From Lachnospiraceae bacterium (GTDB lineage: Bacteria; Bacillota; Clostridia; Lachnospirales; Lachnospiraceae): a stretch of DNA of 64,000 nucleotides. Every line of letters begins with the position of its first letter. Positions within the stretch are counted from its first letter, which is position 1. The translations under genes were made by a program, and so were the position numbers. A model generated the notes under the pieces. That model ran no database searches and was not told where the DNA came from. It saw only the letters and a program-made list of their open reading frames with translations. The stretch is from assembly GCA_017441825.1 (NCBI GenBank), contig JAFRVD010000059.1, forward strand, positions 1 to 64,000, written 5' to 3'. Shown piece after piece: positions 32,602 through 41,560 of this stretch.

Positions 32602-33356
32602 TGCTGGAGCTTGAACATCTCAATGTACAGTTCGGGACGCTGACTGCGGTGGACGACCTTTCCGTGTCGGTCGAAGAGGGGCAGTGGCTGATGATCGCCG
32701 GGCCCAACGGGGCGGGCAAATCGACCATTCTGAATGCGGTATCCCAGGGGGTGGCGTACACCGGGACGGTCCGCTTTGAAGGGGCGGACGTCCGGGAGAT
32801 GGACGCGGCGGCGCGGGCGAGAGCCATCGGCGTGCTGTCGCAGAACCATTACGTAGGCTACTCATTTTCCGTGGAGGAAGTGGTGCGGCTGGGCCGCTAC
32901 GCGCACCGGGACGGGCTGTTTTCGAGGAACAAGGCCGACGATGAAGCCGCCGTCACGGAAGCGCTCACGCTCACTGGCCTGACCGAACAGCGCCGTCAGT
33001 CCGTACTGACGCTCTCCGGCGGCGAGCTGCAGCGGACCTTCCTTGCGCAGGTCTTTGCGCAGAGTCCGCGTCTCTTACTCCTGGACGAGCCGACCAATCA
33101 CCTGGACCTCGTGTTCCAGAAGCAGATCTTTTCGCTCATCTCCGACTGGCTGAAAACGCCGGGACGGGCAGTCGTTTCGGTCGTACACGATCTTTCGCTC
33201 GCGAAAGCCTACGGCTCCCACACGCTGCTTTTAGACCGCGGGCGTGCGGCAGCATACGGCGAGACGAAAACGGTGATGACGCCCGAAAACCTGAACGCGG
33301 TCTATGAAATGGATGTTTATGAATGGATGCGCACGCTGCTCGGCCAATGGCAGTGA
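32598..33356 (+). CDS. ATP-binding protein of the iron/cobalamin-type importer
   Basis: This encodes 252 residues. Walker A is G-P-N-G-A-G-K-S-T, the signature is L-S-G-G-E-L-Q-R, Walker B is L-L-L-L-D-E-P-T-N-H-L-D-L and the switch is V-V-H-D-L-S. The pattern is typical of FecE/BtuD subunits. An ATG-ATG pair at 32598 and 32601 offers two adjacent starts, overlapping the permease stop. It completes a three-gene importer with 30592-32601. Confidence 0.92.
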   Translation: MMLELEHLNVQFGTLTAVDDLSVSVEEGQWLMIAGPNGAGKSTILNAVSQGVAYTGTVRFEGADVREMDAAARARAIGVLSQNHYVGYSFSVEEVVRLGRYAHRDGLFSRNKADDEAAVTEALTLTGLTEQRRQSVLTLSGGELQRTFLAQVFAQSPRLLLLDEPTNHLDLVFQKQIFSLISDWLKTPGRAVVSVVHDLSLAKAYGSHTLLLDRGRAAAYGETKTVMTPENLNAVYEMDVYEWMRTLLGQWQ

Positions 33357-33377
33357 CGGCAAAGAAAGTGAGAGGAT

Positions 33378-35066
33378 ATGAGGCACTATTTACGATCCTT
33401 TACGGCGATCCTGCTGGCACTCACGGTTTTGATCTGTGTTTTTTCCGGCTGTGCCCGGAAGGAGACCGGACCTGAGCCGGAGACAGAGAACAGCGAAGCG
33501 GAAGACGAAGTGAGCCGCGGCCCCATCGAACAGGGACTCGTGCGTCTCGCTCTTTCGGATTCCGTCAGCACCATGGACGTACATAAAGACACAGAAGACT
33601 ACATGCTCCCGCTCAACATCTACGAGCGGCTGTTTGACATCCGCGTGAACGAGGACGGCTCCACCGGGCTTTCTTACGGTCTCGCGGAGGCCTGGTCCGT
33701 TTCCGGCGATGGCCGCACCTACCGCTTCACCCTGCGTGACGACGCCTTCTTTTCCGACGGCACGAAGGTCAGGGCCTCCGACGTCGCGTTCACCTTTACG
33801 CGCATGCTGGCGCTTCCCGACAGCCAGCAGACAGACTTCGCCGATATGATCCTGGGCGCCGCGGAAGTGATGAACGGGAGCACGGATACGCTGAAGGGTG
33901 TCGAGGTGATCGACGAAAGGAACATCGAGGTCACACTTTCCAAGCCCTTTTCGGGTTATCTCTACCAGCTGGCCACGCCTTCCTGCAGCATCCTAAGCGA
34001 GAAGTGCGTAACGGAAGCCGGAGATGAATTCGGCCTTTCCGCGGAAACGACGGCCGGCTCCGGTCCGTACATGGTAACGGAATTTACGGATTCCAGGATC
34101 GTTCTCGAGAAAAACCCCTATTACCATCCCCATGAAGGCGAAGAACTGACCGTCCGCCGGGCGGAGTTCCTGATCCTCGCCCCGGCGCTCATCGACCGCA
34201 TGTTCCGTGAAGGCGGTCTCGACCTTCTGGACGTGAACCAGATCAACCCGGACGTGGTGCAGAAGGTTTACAAGTCTTCCGAGTGGGCGGACCGGCTGAT
34301 CTCCAAGAACCGCGTAGAGGTCCAGTATCTCATGCTGAACGTGGAAGCAGCGCCGCTCAACGACGTCCGTATCAGAAAGGCCGTGCAGATGGGCATTGAC
34401 CGGCAGCGGATCCTCGACGAGCTCTACAACGGAGACGGTGTCCTTCTCGACGGGATCTTTCCGAGAGGACTGATCGGCTTCTCCGGGGAAAACCAGGGAT
34501 GGCTCCGGTATGACCCGGACGAAGCCAGAGAGCTGGTCAGCGAGGTGCCGGAGGCGCAGAACGTCCGGCTGGAGCTGGCCGCAAATTCAGAGAGCAGCAC
34601 GCGGACCATCCGCATGCTGGAGATGATCCGCGACGATCTTGCGGCCATCGGGCTCAACGTCTCCGTAGTGAGCTATGATGATGAAAGCCGCATGTATCTT
34701 CGGAGAGCGGGCAGGCTTATGGCCTATACCGGTGAATGGAGCGCGGATTTCAACGACCCGGATAACTTTATCTATACCTTTTTCGGCAGCAGGGCGAAGA
34801 CCCTCAGCCGTTCCGGCAATTTCAGCGACAGGAAGGTGATCTCCCGCATCGCGGCTGCCAGGACGATACAGAATGAAGAAGAAAGGCTCGCGGAATACGC
34901 GGACCTTGAGCGGATCCTTGTGAAGAACAAAGCGGTCTGGGTACCGCTGTTTTCGACGGATCATCTGTTCGTACTGGGCGAGCGTGTGGAGAGTTTTACC
35001 CCCTTCTGGGCGGGATGGAGTTCCCTGTACTTAAAGGACATCGTCCTGAAACCGGATGCCAGGTAA
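33378..35066 (+). CDS. Oligopeptide/nickel-type ABC substrate-binding lipoprotein (SBP family 5)
   Basis: This 562-residue lipoprotein has lipobox F-S-G-C (about residues 22-25) and an acidic linker. The family-5 pattern follows: Y-E-R-L-F-D, G-L-A-E-A-W-S-V-S-G-D-G-R-T-Y-R-F-T-L-R-D-D-A-F-F-S-D-G-T-K-V-R-A-S-D-V-A-F-T-F. Later come Y-x-x-L-N-V-E...D-V-R-I-R-K-A-V-Q-M-G-I-D and the C-terminal W-S-A-D-F-N-D-P-D-N-F. The usual permease and ATPase genes are absent around it. It sits between an iron-type importer and a membrane-bound PP2C phosphatase with an extracellular Cache sensor, so it may feed a distant transporter or act in sensing. The start at 33378 follows GAGAGGAT. Confidence 0.88.
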   Translation: MRHYLRSFTAILLALTVLICVFSGCARKETGPEPETENSEAEDEVSRGPIEQGLVRLALSDSVSTMDVHKDTEDYMLPLNIYERLFDIRVNEDGSTGLSYGLAEAWSVSGDGRTYRFTLRDDAFFSDGTKVRASDVAFTFTRMLALPDSQQTDFADMILGAAEVMNGSTDTLKGVEVIDERNIEVTLSKPFSGYLYQLATPSCSILSEKCVTEAGDEFGLSAETTAGSGPYMVTEFTDSRIVLEKNPYYHPHEGEELTVRRAEFLILAPALIDRMFREGGLDLLDVNQINPDVVQKVYKSSEWADRLISKNRVEVQYLMLNVEAAPLNDVRIRKAVQMGIDRQRILDELYNGDGVLLDGIFPRGLIGFSGENQGWLRYDPDEARELVSEVPEAQNVRLELAANSESSTRTIRMLEMIRDDLAAIGLNVSVVSYDDESRMYLRRAGRLMAYTGEWSADFNDPDNFIYTFFGSRAKTLSRSGNFSDRKVISRIAAARTIQNEEERLAEYADLERILVKNKAVWVPLFSTDHLFVLGERVESFTPFWAGWSSLYLKDIVLKPDAR

Positions 35067-35093
35067 GACGCTTTACGACTGCAGGAGATATTC

Positions 35094-37295
35094 ATGAAAG
35101 AAAGCCTTCGTGTAAAAATATTCAGAATGAACATCATGCTGATCGCCGTGGCGCTGGTGCTGTTCACGGTACTCGGCATTTATCAGGTACGGCGGTATTC
35201 CGGCTCGATGGAGGAAACGAACCGCGACCAGAACGCGATTATCGTAGGCTCCCTCTCGGATTCCATGCGGGACATGGCGACGGAGAGCTTCCGGAAATAC
35301 GTGGTGTCTGAGGCGAAGATCATCGACGGGGAGTTCTGGACGATGCGCCATGACCTGGAGATCCTGGCAAGACAGGTGCAGATGGTGATGGAGGAGCCTT
35401 CGGCGTACTCCCCTGTGGAAGTACCCCTGCCTTCACAGGCGGACGCCGGAAAGCTGACGCTCCAGCTGCTTTACTCCGACGAAGCCAGAAAAGACGATCC
35501 GGAGATGAAGGAAAAGATCCTCCGGATCGGCGGGCTCCGGAACATGATGCTCGAGATGGTGGACGGCAGCGAGACGATGCTCGACTGCATGGTGTCGCTT
35601 CCGGGCGGCGCCAGCATTATAGTGGACAGGACGCCGGAGGGCAAGGTCGGCCCGGACGGGCAGCCGCAGTACTACAACGCATACCGGCGGCCCTGGTACG
35701 TAGGCGCTGTCGTCCACGGGACTACGTACTTTACGCCGGTGAACAAGGATAATTATTTTGACAATTATGAGGTCATGGTGGGCGTTCCGGTGTATGTGGA
35801 CGAAGAGCTTGCGGCCGTGTGCGGCGGCTCGATCCATCTGGATTCTCTCGCGGATATCATCGAAGACGCAAAGCTCGGCGAACATTCCGAGACCTGCCTG
35901 ATCAACGAAAACGGAAACATCATCTACTCTTCAAAGGAGGACGGCGAGCTTGGGGTCCGGGGCATGGAGCTCAAGAACCTGTTGGAGGGCAGCAACGCGG
36001 ATCTCGTGACGCTCACGGAGGAAGCGCTGGAAGGCGGCACGGGCTTTTCCCTTCTGGACGTGGACGGTGAACAGACCTTTGTTGCCTACGCGCCGGTCGA
36101 TACCCTCGGATGGACGCTGTTACTCAGCATTTCGCAGGAGAACCTGAACAAGACAGCGTATCTTCTCGCGGAGCAGACGGACACGGTCATGGAGGAGTCG
36201 CTTGCGAAGCTCCGCAAGGGGGAAGGCAGGACCGTAGCGACCACGCTGATCATCGCCGGTATTCTGCTGATCTTTGCGGGGATCCTGTCTCTGGTCTTTT
36301 CAAAGCGGCTGGTCAACCCCATTAAGAGGATGACGCTCCGCGTTTCAGAGATCGAGGGCGACAATATGAGCTTCCAGGTCGAAGACGTGCTGCTTACGGG
36401 CGACGAGATCGAAGTGCTGGCGCGGGCTTTTGCGAATATGTCGGAAAAAATGCGGGGCTACGTCCGGGAGATCGTGGAGATCACCTCCGAAAAACAGCGG
36501 CTGGATACGGAGCTCTCCGTTGCGGCCGACATTCAGCTTGACATGCTTCCGACGCGCTTCCCCGCGTTTCCGGACCGGAAGGAATTCGACCTGTACGCAG
36601 TCATGGACCCGGCCAAGGAAGTGGGCGGAGATTTCTATGATTTCTTCCTGATCGACGACGACCATCTGGCTGTTGTGATGGCGGACGTGTCCGGCAAGGG
36701 CGTGCCGGCGTCGCTGTTCATGGTCATTTCCAAGACGCTGATCAAGAATTCGGCGCTTTCCGGGCGTCACGAAAGCCCGGCTGCTATCCTGAACGACGTC
36801 AACGACAGCCTTTGCGAAGGAAACGAAGAGAGCATGTTCGTAACCGTCTGGCTGGGGATCCTGACGATCTCCACCGGCGATCTGATCTCCGCCTGCGCGG
36901 GACACGAGTATCCGGTGTTCTACCGGAAGGGCCGCGGCTTTTCCGCAGAAAGGGATCCGCACGGCATCGCCATGGGATCGATGGCAGGCATACGGTACCG
37001 GAACGCGGAGTGGCATCTTGATCCCGGCGACATGCTCTTCCTGTACACAGACGGTGTCCCGGAGGCAAACAACAGCGAACATGAGCTTTTCGGCAGCGAA
37101 CGGATGCTTCAGGCACTGGACCGCTCTGTCGGGGAAGCGGGAGAGGATGCTGCCGGCGGGACGGACCTTAAGGCGCTCCTCAATATCCTGCGGTCGCAGA
37201 TCGACGACTTTGTGGGCGATACCCCTCAGTTCGACGACCTGACGATGATGTGCCTTGAGTACCGCGGCGGCAAAGATCCCGCAGAGAACGCGTGA
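35094..37295 (+). CDS. Membrane sensor phosphatase: Cache - HAMP - PP2C (SpoIIE/RsbU type)
   Basis: This encodes 733 residues. A membrane segment (about 13-30) is followed by a large extracellular dCache-like sensor (about 40-375, with R-R-P-W-Y-V-G-A and V-M-V-G-V-P-V-Y), a second membrane segment (about 382-405) and HAMP (about 405-460). A short coiled linker then leads to a PP2C-type serine/threonine phosphatase (about 510-730). Metal-binding motifs are present: E-V-G-G-D-F-Y-D-F-F, V-M-A-D-V-S-G-K-G, F-L-Y-T-D-G-V-P-E-A and Q-F-D-D-L-T. Proteins of this kind dephosphorylate anti-sigma antagonists in partner-switching pathways. No anti-sigma or antagonist gene is nearby, so the target is unknown. 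It follows the binding lipoprotein by 27 nt. Confidence 0.9.
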   Translation: MKESLRVKIFRMNIMLIAVALVLFTVLGIYQVRRYSGSMEETNRDQNAIIVGSLSDSMRDMATESFRKYVVSEAKIIDGEFWTMRHDLEILARQVQMVMEEPSAYSPVEVPLPSQADAGKLTLQLLYSDEARKDDPEMKEKILRIGGLRNMMLEMVDGSETMLDCMVSLPGGASIIVDRTPEGKVGPDGQPQYYNAYRRPWYVGAVVHGTTYFTPVNKDNYFDNYEVMVGVPVYVDEELAAVCGGSIHLDSLADIIEDAKLGEHSETCLINENGNIIYSSKEDGELGVRGMELKNLLEGSNADLVTLTEEALEGGTGFSLLDVDGEQTFVAYAPVDTLGWTLLLSISQENLNKTAYLLAEQTDTVMEESLAKLRKGEGRTVATTLIIAGILLIFAGILSLVFSKRLVNPIKRMTLRVSEIEGDNMSFQVEDVLLTGDEIEVLARAFANMSEKMRGYVREIVEITSEKQRLDTELSVAADIQLDMLPTRFPAFPDRKEFDLYAVMDPAKEVGGDFYDFFLIDDDHLAVVMADVSGKGVPASLFMVISKTLIKNSALSGRHESPAAILNDVNDSLCEGNEESMFVTVWLGILTISTGDLISACAGHEYPVFYRKGRGFSAERDPHGIAMGSMAGIRYRNAEWHLDPGDMLFLYTDGVPEANNSEHELFGSERMLQALDRSVGEAGEDAAGGTDLKALLNILRSQIDDFVGDTPQFDDLTMMCLEYRGGKDPAENA

Positions 37296-37299
37296 CCGA

Positions 37300-37327
37300 T
37301 TTACATAAAGGATCAGCATGGTATAAT
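37300..37327 (+). promoter_or_regulatory. Promoter of the polyferredoxin gene
   Basis: TTTACA (37300-37305), a 16-bp spacer and TATAAT (37322-37327) preceded by TGG make a consensus-like extended -10 promoter. Confidence 0.75.
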
Positions 37328-37358
37328 AAAAATAAACAACGGACCGGAGGAACTTCCG

Positions 37359-37748
37359 ATGAAAAGAGTAAATGTCATATCCATGAAGGACTGCGCGGCG
37401 TGCCGCCAGTGCGAGGTTTCCTGTTCCGGCGCATTTTACAAGACGTACGACCCGGATCTTTCGTGCATCCGCATCTCTGCAAAGCCGGACGGCAGCCCGA
37501 AGATCAGCTATTGCGTCCAGTGCGGAAAATGTGCCAGGACCTGCGAGCATGAAGCGATCACTGTGACCCCTCAGGGCGTCTACATGATCAATAAGAAAAA
37601 ATGCGTGGGCTGCGGCAAGTGCGCCGAAGTCTGCCCAATGCAGGTGATCGTCTATAAAGAAGGCGCGGAATACGCTTCGAAGTGCGTTGCCTGCGGCATC
37701 TGTGTCAAGGGCTGCCCGATGGGCATCCTGGAGATCCTGGAACAGTAA
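37359..37748 (+). CDS. Polyferredoxin with four 4Fe-4S motifs
   Basis: This 129-residue protein contains four C-x2-C-x2-C-x3-C motifs: C-A-A-C-R-Q-C-E-V-S-C, C-V-Q-C-G-K-C-A-R-T-C, C-V-G-C-G-K-C-A-E-V-C-P and C-V-A-C-G-I-C-V-K-G-C-P. That predicts four [4Fe-4S] clusters, as in HycB-type electron-transfer subunits. It has its own promoter, a GGAGG site and a terminator behind it, so it is monocistronic. It might supply electrons to redox enzymes such as the glycyl-radical activase in the island to the right, but only proximity suggests this. Confidence 0.9.
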   Translation: MKRVNVISMKDCAACRQCEVSCSGAFYKTYDPDLSCIRISAKPDGSPKISYCVQCGKCARTCEHEAITVTPQGVYMINKKKCVGCGKCAEVCPMQVIVYKEGAEYASKCVACGICVKGCPMGILEILEQ

Positions 37749-37808
37749 GCGCTGTCCGCGGAGGGCAGATCCTCTCAGGATCACGGGAAAACAGCAGGAA
37801 AACAGCAA

Positions 37809-37850
37809 AAACAGGAGGGATAAGGCATATAAGCCTCATCTCTCCTGTTT
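37809..37850. terminator. Bidirectional terminator
   Basis: An 18-bp stem (37809-37826 with 37833-37850, one mismatch and one wobble) with a 6-nt loop lies between the converging polyferredoxin and GH4 genes, with A-rich flank on the left and T-rich on the right, so it can serve both. Confidence 0.85.
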
Positions 37851-37889
37851 CTGTTTCCGCCGGCCGGTCCCGGCTTCAGCGGTATACGG

Positions 37890-39212
37890 TCAGTCTGTAT
37901 ACTTTGGCAGATAGTCCCCGTGCGCGTCGATGAGGTCGTCCACCATCTTTTTGATGGTATCGATATCAAGCTCGCTTCCGGTATGCGGATCCAGCATTGC
38001 TGCCTGGTAGATATGCGACTTTTTCCCGGTGACCGCCGCCTCTATGGTCAGGAGCTGCACGTTGATGTTGGTCATATTCATGGCTGCGCACTGTACGGGC
38101 AGCGGGCCTACGCTGCACGGAAGAATGCCGCGCGTATTTACGAGGCACGGGACCTCCACGCACGCTTCCTCCGGAAGGTTACTGATCAGGTGGTCCTTAT
38201 TCAGCACGTTTCCGCCGATCTCATCCGGCACCCCCGTCACGATCGCTTCCATGATGCGGGACGCGTACTCCCTCGACCTTGTATGCTCCTTCACGCCGTT
38301 CTCCACGAGCTCCGCGTATTCCTTCTTCCAGCCTTCGATCTGGTTGATGCACCGCCGCGGGTACTCGTCGAGCGGGATGTTGTACCGGTCGATGAGCTCG
38401 GGATAGTTCTTTTTGATGTAGAACATGTTGTACTCCGAATTGTGCTCGGAGGACTCCGTGCAGTAGTAGCCGAAGTTCAGGATGTAATCCAGCCGGACCT
38501 TGTCCCTGAAGTCCGGGTCCGCCATCTTTTCGGGGATGCGCCGCCTGATCTCCGGATACAGGTCGTTCCCGTCCTTGTCTTCTAAACGGAGCAGCCAGCC
38601 CATGTGGTTGATGCCCGCGATCAGCTCTTTTCTTCCCGGGAGCTTATCCTCCATGCCCATCTCCCGGAGCAGGCCTTCCGAGCAGACCTGCACGCTGTGG
38701 CAGAGGCCCACCGTCTTAATGCCGGTATAGCGCTGCATATAGCCCGAAAGGATGGCCATCGGGTTCGTGTAGTTCAGGAACAGCGCGTCCGGGCAGACCT
38801 CCTCCATGTCCCGCGCAAAGTCGCGGAGCACCGGGATGGTGCGAAGCCCCCGCATAATGCCGCCGATCCCAAGCGTGTCGCCGATGGTCTGCCTTAACCC
38901 GTATTTTTTGGGCACTTCAAAGTCGATGATCGTGCACGGGTCGTAGAGGCCCACCTGGATCGCGTCCACCACGAAGTTCGCGCCCCGGAGTGCGTCCTTC
39001 CGCTGTTCGACTCCTAAGTAGCACTCGATCTTTCCGTGGCCGCCCAGCGCCGCCCTCATCGCGTTCAGGATCGTTTCGCTCTCTTTAAGCCTTTCCCCGT
39101 CGATGTCATAAAGTGCGAACACACTGTCGCGGAGCGCCTCCGTACACAGGCAGTCGCCTATGACGTTACGTGCGAATACGGTGCTTCCGGCGCCCATAAA
39201 TGTGATCTTCAT
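37890..39212 (-). CDS. GH4 family glycosidase, alpha-galactosidase (MelA)-like
   Basis: GH4 enzymes cleave glycosides by an NAD+- and Mn2+-dependent redox-elimination mechanism in the cytosol. The 440-residue protein starts M-K-I-T-F-M-G-A-G-S-T-V-F, the Rossmann strand for NAD. It also has N-Y-T-N-P-M-A-I, G-L-C-H-S-V-Q (metal-binding Cys and the alpha-galactosidase/galacturonidase-type variant, not the C-H-x-x-R of alpha-glucosidases) and A-G-I-N-H-M-G-W. Alpha-galactosidase is the closest fit, with alpha-galacturonidase possible. The ATG overlaps the stop of the upstream glycyl radical enzyme gene, and its GGAGG site is inside that gene, so they are coupled. Confidence 0.85.
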   Translation of the reverse strand: MKITFMGAGSTVFARNVIGDCLCTEALRDSVFALYDIDGERLKESETILNAMRAALGGHGKIECYLGVEQRKDALRGANFVVDAIQVGLYDPCTIIDFEVPKKYGLRQTIGDTLGIGGIMRGLRTIPVLRDFARDMEEVCPDALFLNYTNPMAILSGYMQRYTGIKTVGLCHSVQVCSEGLLREMGMEDKLPGRKELIAGINHMGWLLRLEDKDGNDLYPEIRRRIPEKMADPDFRDKVRLDYILNFGYYCTESSEHNSEYNMFYIKKNYPELIDRYNIPLDEYPRRCINQIEGWKKEYAELVENGVKEHTRSREYASRIMEAIVTGVPDEIGGNVLNKDHLISNLPEEACVEVPCLVNTRGILPCSVGPLPVQCAAMNMTNINVQLLTIEAAVTGKKSHIYQAAMLDPHTGSELDIDTIKKMVDDLIDAHGDYLPKYTD

Positions 39213-41530
39213 TCTTGTAAACCTCCATATCTTGAAATGATCTCGTTCTGTGTGACTTCCTCCAGCTGGACAAACTGACAGCTGTAGCCGCCCACCCGGA
39301 CGATCAGGTCCTGATGCTGGTCAGGACAGCGCTGCGCTTCCTTGAGAAGCTCTACGTCTGCGGCAGTGATCTGGGCCATCTGGCCGCCGTTCATAAGATA
39401 TGACGTGATCACGCCGGCGATCTTCTCCCGGTTCCCGGGCGTTGCGATGAGCGAAGGCAGAAGCGTCACGTTGAGCGTTGTCCCGCCCACACCCTTTTCA
39501 AGCGGCAGGTAAGAGACGGACTTCAGCATGGCGGTCAATCCGTTTACGTCCGAACCCGGACGCGGTCCCATCGTGTTTCCGAGAGGTTCTCCCGCATTCC
39601 TGCCGTCCGGCAGGGCCCCGGTCTTTTCGCCGTCGTAGATGCCGCCCTCCAGAAGAGAGCACGCCCCGGTGAAGACGTCTCCGCGGACCGACTTGTACTC
39701 GCCGATCATCGTCCAGAACAGGTCCAGGACGCGGACGGCCATCTCATCGGCCTCCGGGATATCGTTTCCGAACTTCGGCACGCTCTTTAAGAGCTTCTGC
39801 ACGTCCTCATAGCCCTTGAAGTCTGCCTTCAGCGCGGAAACGAGCGTTTCCTTGCTGATCTTTTTCTCATCAAAGACGAGCCGTTTCACAGCAGTGAACG
39901 AATCTGCCACGGCTGCGAGGCCCGAGGTCTCGATTACGCCGTAGTTGTAAATGGTTCCGCCGCAGTCGTGCGGGATCCCGCGTTCGATGCAGTTCAATGT
40001 AAACGGTGTCTTCACGAGCTTCGCGTAGTTTGCGCCGCGGATCTCCTGGCCCTTGTTGGTCAGCGTTACGAAGAGCTCGGTAAAGAATCGGAGCTGTTTT
40101 TCGAATGCTGCAAAGAAATCCTCAAAGGTCTCAAAGTCCGTAAAGTAACCAGTCTCCGGGCCGATGGCGTACTCCGGATGACGGATACTGTGGCCGTTGT
40201 TCATCGTGTACTCAAAGATCCGCGCGAGGCACATGGAGCCGTCCTCGCAGCCGAAATTGCTCTTTCCGGGGATCTCGATCTCCTGGCACCCAAGCATCGT
40301 ATAGTCACGCGCATCGTCAAGCGGTACACGGATGGCCGTGAGCCCGTTGATGACGGTTTTGTCACTCACAACAGTCGGATCGGACATCCCCTCCGCCCAC
40401 ATTTTAACAGCCAGGAGAAGAAGCTCCGGCGGCGTGTTTTCGTGGATACGGATGGACATCCTCGGATGCGTGTCGTGGATGATCCGAAGGACCTGGAGCA
40501 GCAGGAACGAAAGTTCGTTGGTCGCGTCCTGAGGCTCTCCGAAATCAGGCAGGAGGCCGCCCAGCGTCACGTTGTGCGACCCGTTCTCCCAGATCTTGAA
40601 GACCATGGAGGCGATGGCGTCCTCCGGCGGGATGACGTCTCCGTGCTCCTTTGAATACTCATAGAAGGGCAGCAGATACTGGTCCATCCGGCCCATGCAG
40701 TCGACCCAGTCCCAGAGGGACAGGCACCACGTGAGCTGCACCGCCTGATACAGGGTCACCGGCTTTTTGTGCGCTGTGTACGCGCAGTTTTCAGCGATCT
40801 CCTGATACCGGCGCTGCTGTACGGGACCCGCTTCCTCCGAAGAGAGCCTTAACGCCTCACGTGAGTAGAGCTCGAGGTATGAGCTCATGCCGCGAATGAT
40901 GATCCGGCACGCTTCATAGAAATCCTTCTTTGCGGGATCGAAGCCGTTTTCCTTTTCATAGAAATCGATCTTCCGGAGCACGCCGTCAAGGCCCAGCGTG
41001 AGCAGCACGGGATAGCCCGGTACGGTATGGCCCTGGTAGCCGCCGGCCCAGAAGACGCCGTCGTCACGCATGGCCGCGTACTTTTCCTTAGACAGCAGGC
41101 GGTCGCCTTCGTCGTGCATATAAGACATGTCGAGCGGCTCCATGCGTTTAAAGAGAGCGGCACGCTCCGCACGTTCATCGTCGTCCCTGCATTCCGGGAA
41201 CAGCTCCTCGTTGATCTGGAGGCCCCAGCTGAAATGCTCCATGACAGGGTAAATAGGCCGTGTGATCCCGCTGACGGCTTCGTCAGGGTAGATCATGACA
41301 GGCGTCTCCATCCAGGACCGAACGATGCCGTTCGCCAGGTTGATGACGTAGCAGGTGTCCGGATGCTCCCTGAATTCATCGTAGATCGGGTTGCGGGAGC
41401 CCGCAGCGATCTGGCTGGAGTGCGTATCCTCCAGGTCGTAATAGCCCTTTACCCTGGCACGGATGGATGCGAGGACCTTCTCCATGCGCGGGGACAGGGT
41501 GATCTTCTCATCAATACCTGTATAGTTCAT
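39209..41530 (-). CDS. Glycyl radical enzyme 1 (pyruvate-formate-lyase superfamily, C-x-E type)
   Basis: This is a 773-residue anaerobic radical enzyme. The glycyl radical loop is I-V-R-V-G-G-Y-S, with the radical on Gly748 by analogy to R-V-S-G-Y of PFL. The active-site thiyl is Cys415 in M-L-G-C-Q-E, and Glu417 provides the C-x-E pair typical of diol dehydratases and C-N/C-S lyases; PFL itself has Cys-Cys. The activase is encoded across the divergent promoter at 43515-44420. The operon partners are a nucleoside-hydrolase-like protein upstream and a GH4 glycosidase downstream, which suggests a sugar-derived substrate with a vicinal hydroxyl. It matches none of the named classes well enough for me to assign it. 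An AAGGAGGG site supports the ATG. Confidence 0.88.
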   Translation of the reverse strand: MNYTGIDEKITLSPRMEKVLASIRARVKGYYDLEDTHSSQIAAGSRNPIYDEFREHPDTCYVINLANGIVRSWMETPVMIYPDEAVSGITRPIYPVMEHFSWGLQINEELFPECRDDDERAERAALFKRMEPLDMSYMHDEGDRLLSKEKYAAMRDDGVFWAGGYQGHTVPGYPVLLTLGLDGVLRKIDFYEKENGFDPAKKDFYEACRIIIRGMSSYLELYSREALRLSSEEAGPVQQRRYQEIAENCAYTAHKKPVTLYQAVQLTWCLSLWDWVDCMGRMDQYLLPFYEYSKEHGDVIPPEDAIASMVFKIWENGSHNVTLGGLLPDFGEPQDATNELSFLLLQVLRIIHDTHPRMSIRIHENTPPELLLLAVKMWAEGMSDPTVVSDKTVINGLTAIRVPLDDARDYTMLGCQEIEIPGKSNFGCEDGSMCLARIFEYTMNNGHSIRHPEYAIGPETGYFTDFETFEDFFAAFEKQLRFFTELFVTLTNKGQEIRGANYAKLVKTPFTLNCIERGIPHDCGGTIYNYGVIETSGLAAVADSFTAVKRLVFDEKKISKETLVSALKADFKGYEDVQKLLKSVPKFGNDIPEADEMAVRVLDLFWTMIGEYKSVRGDVFTGACSLLEGGIYDGEKTGALPDGRNAGEPLGNTMGPRPGSDVNGLTAMLKSVSYLPLEKGVGGTTLNVTLLPSLIATPGNREKIAGVITSYLMNGGQMAQITAADVELLKEAQRCPDQHQDLIVRVGGYSCQFVQLEEVTQNEIISRYGGLQE

Positions 41531-41560
41531 AGGATATCATCCCTCCTTGGCATATTTCAA

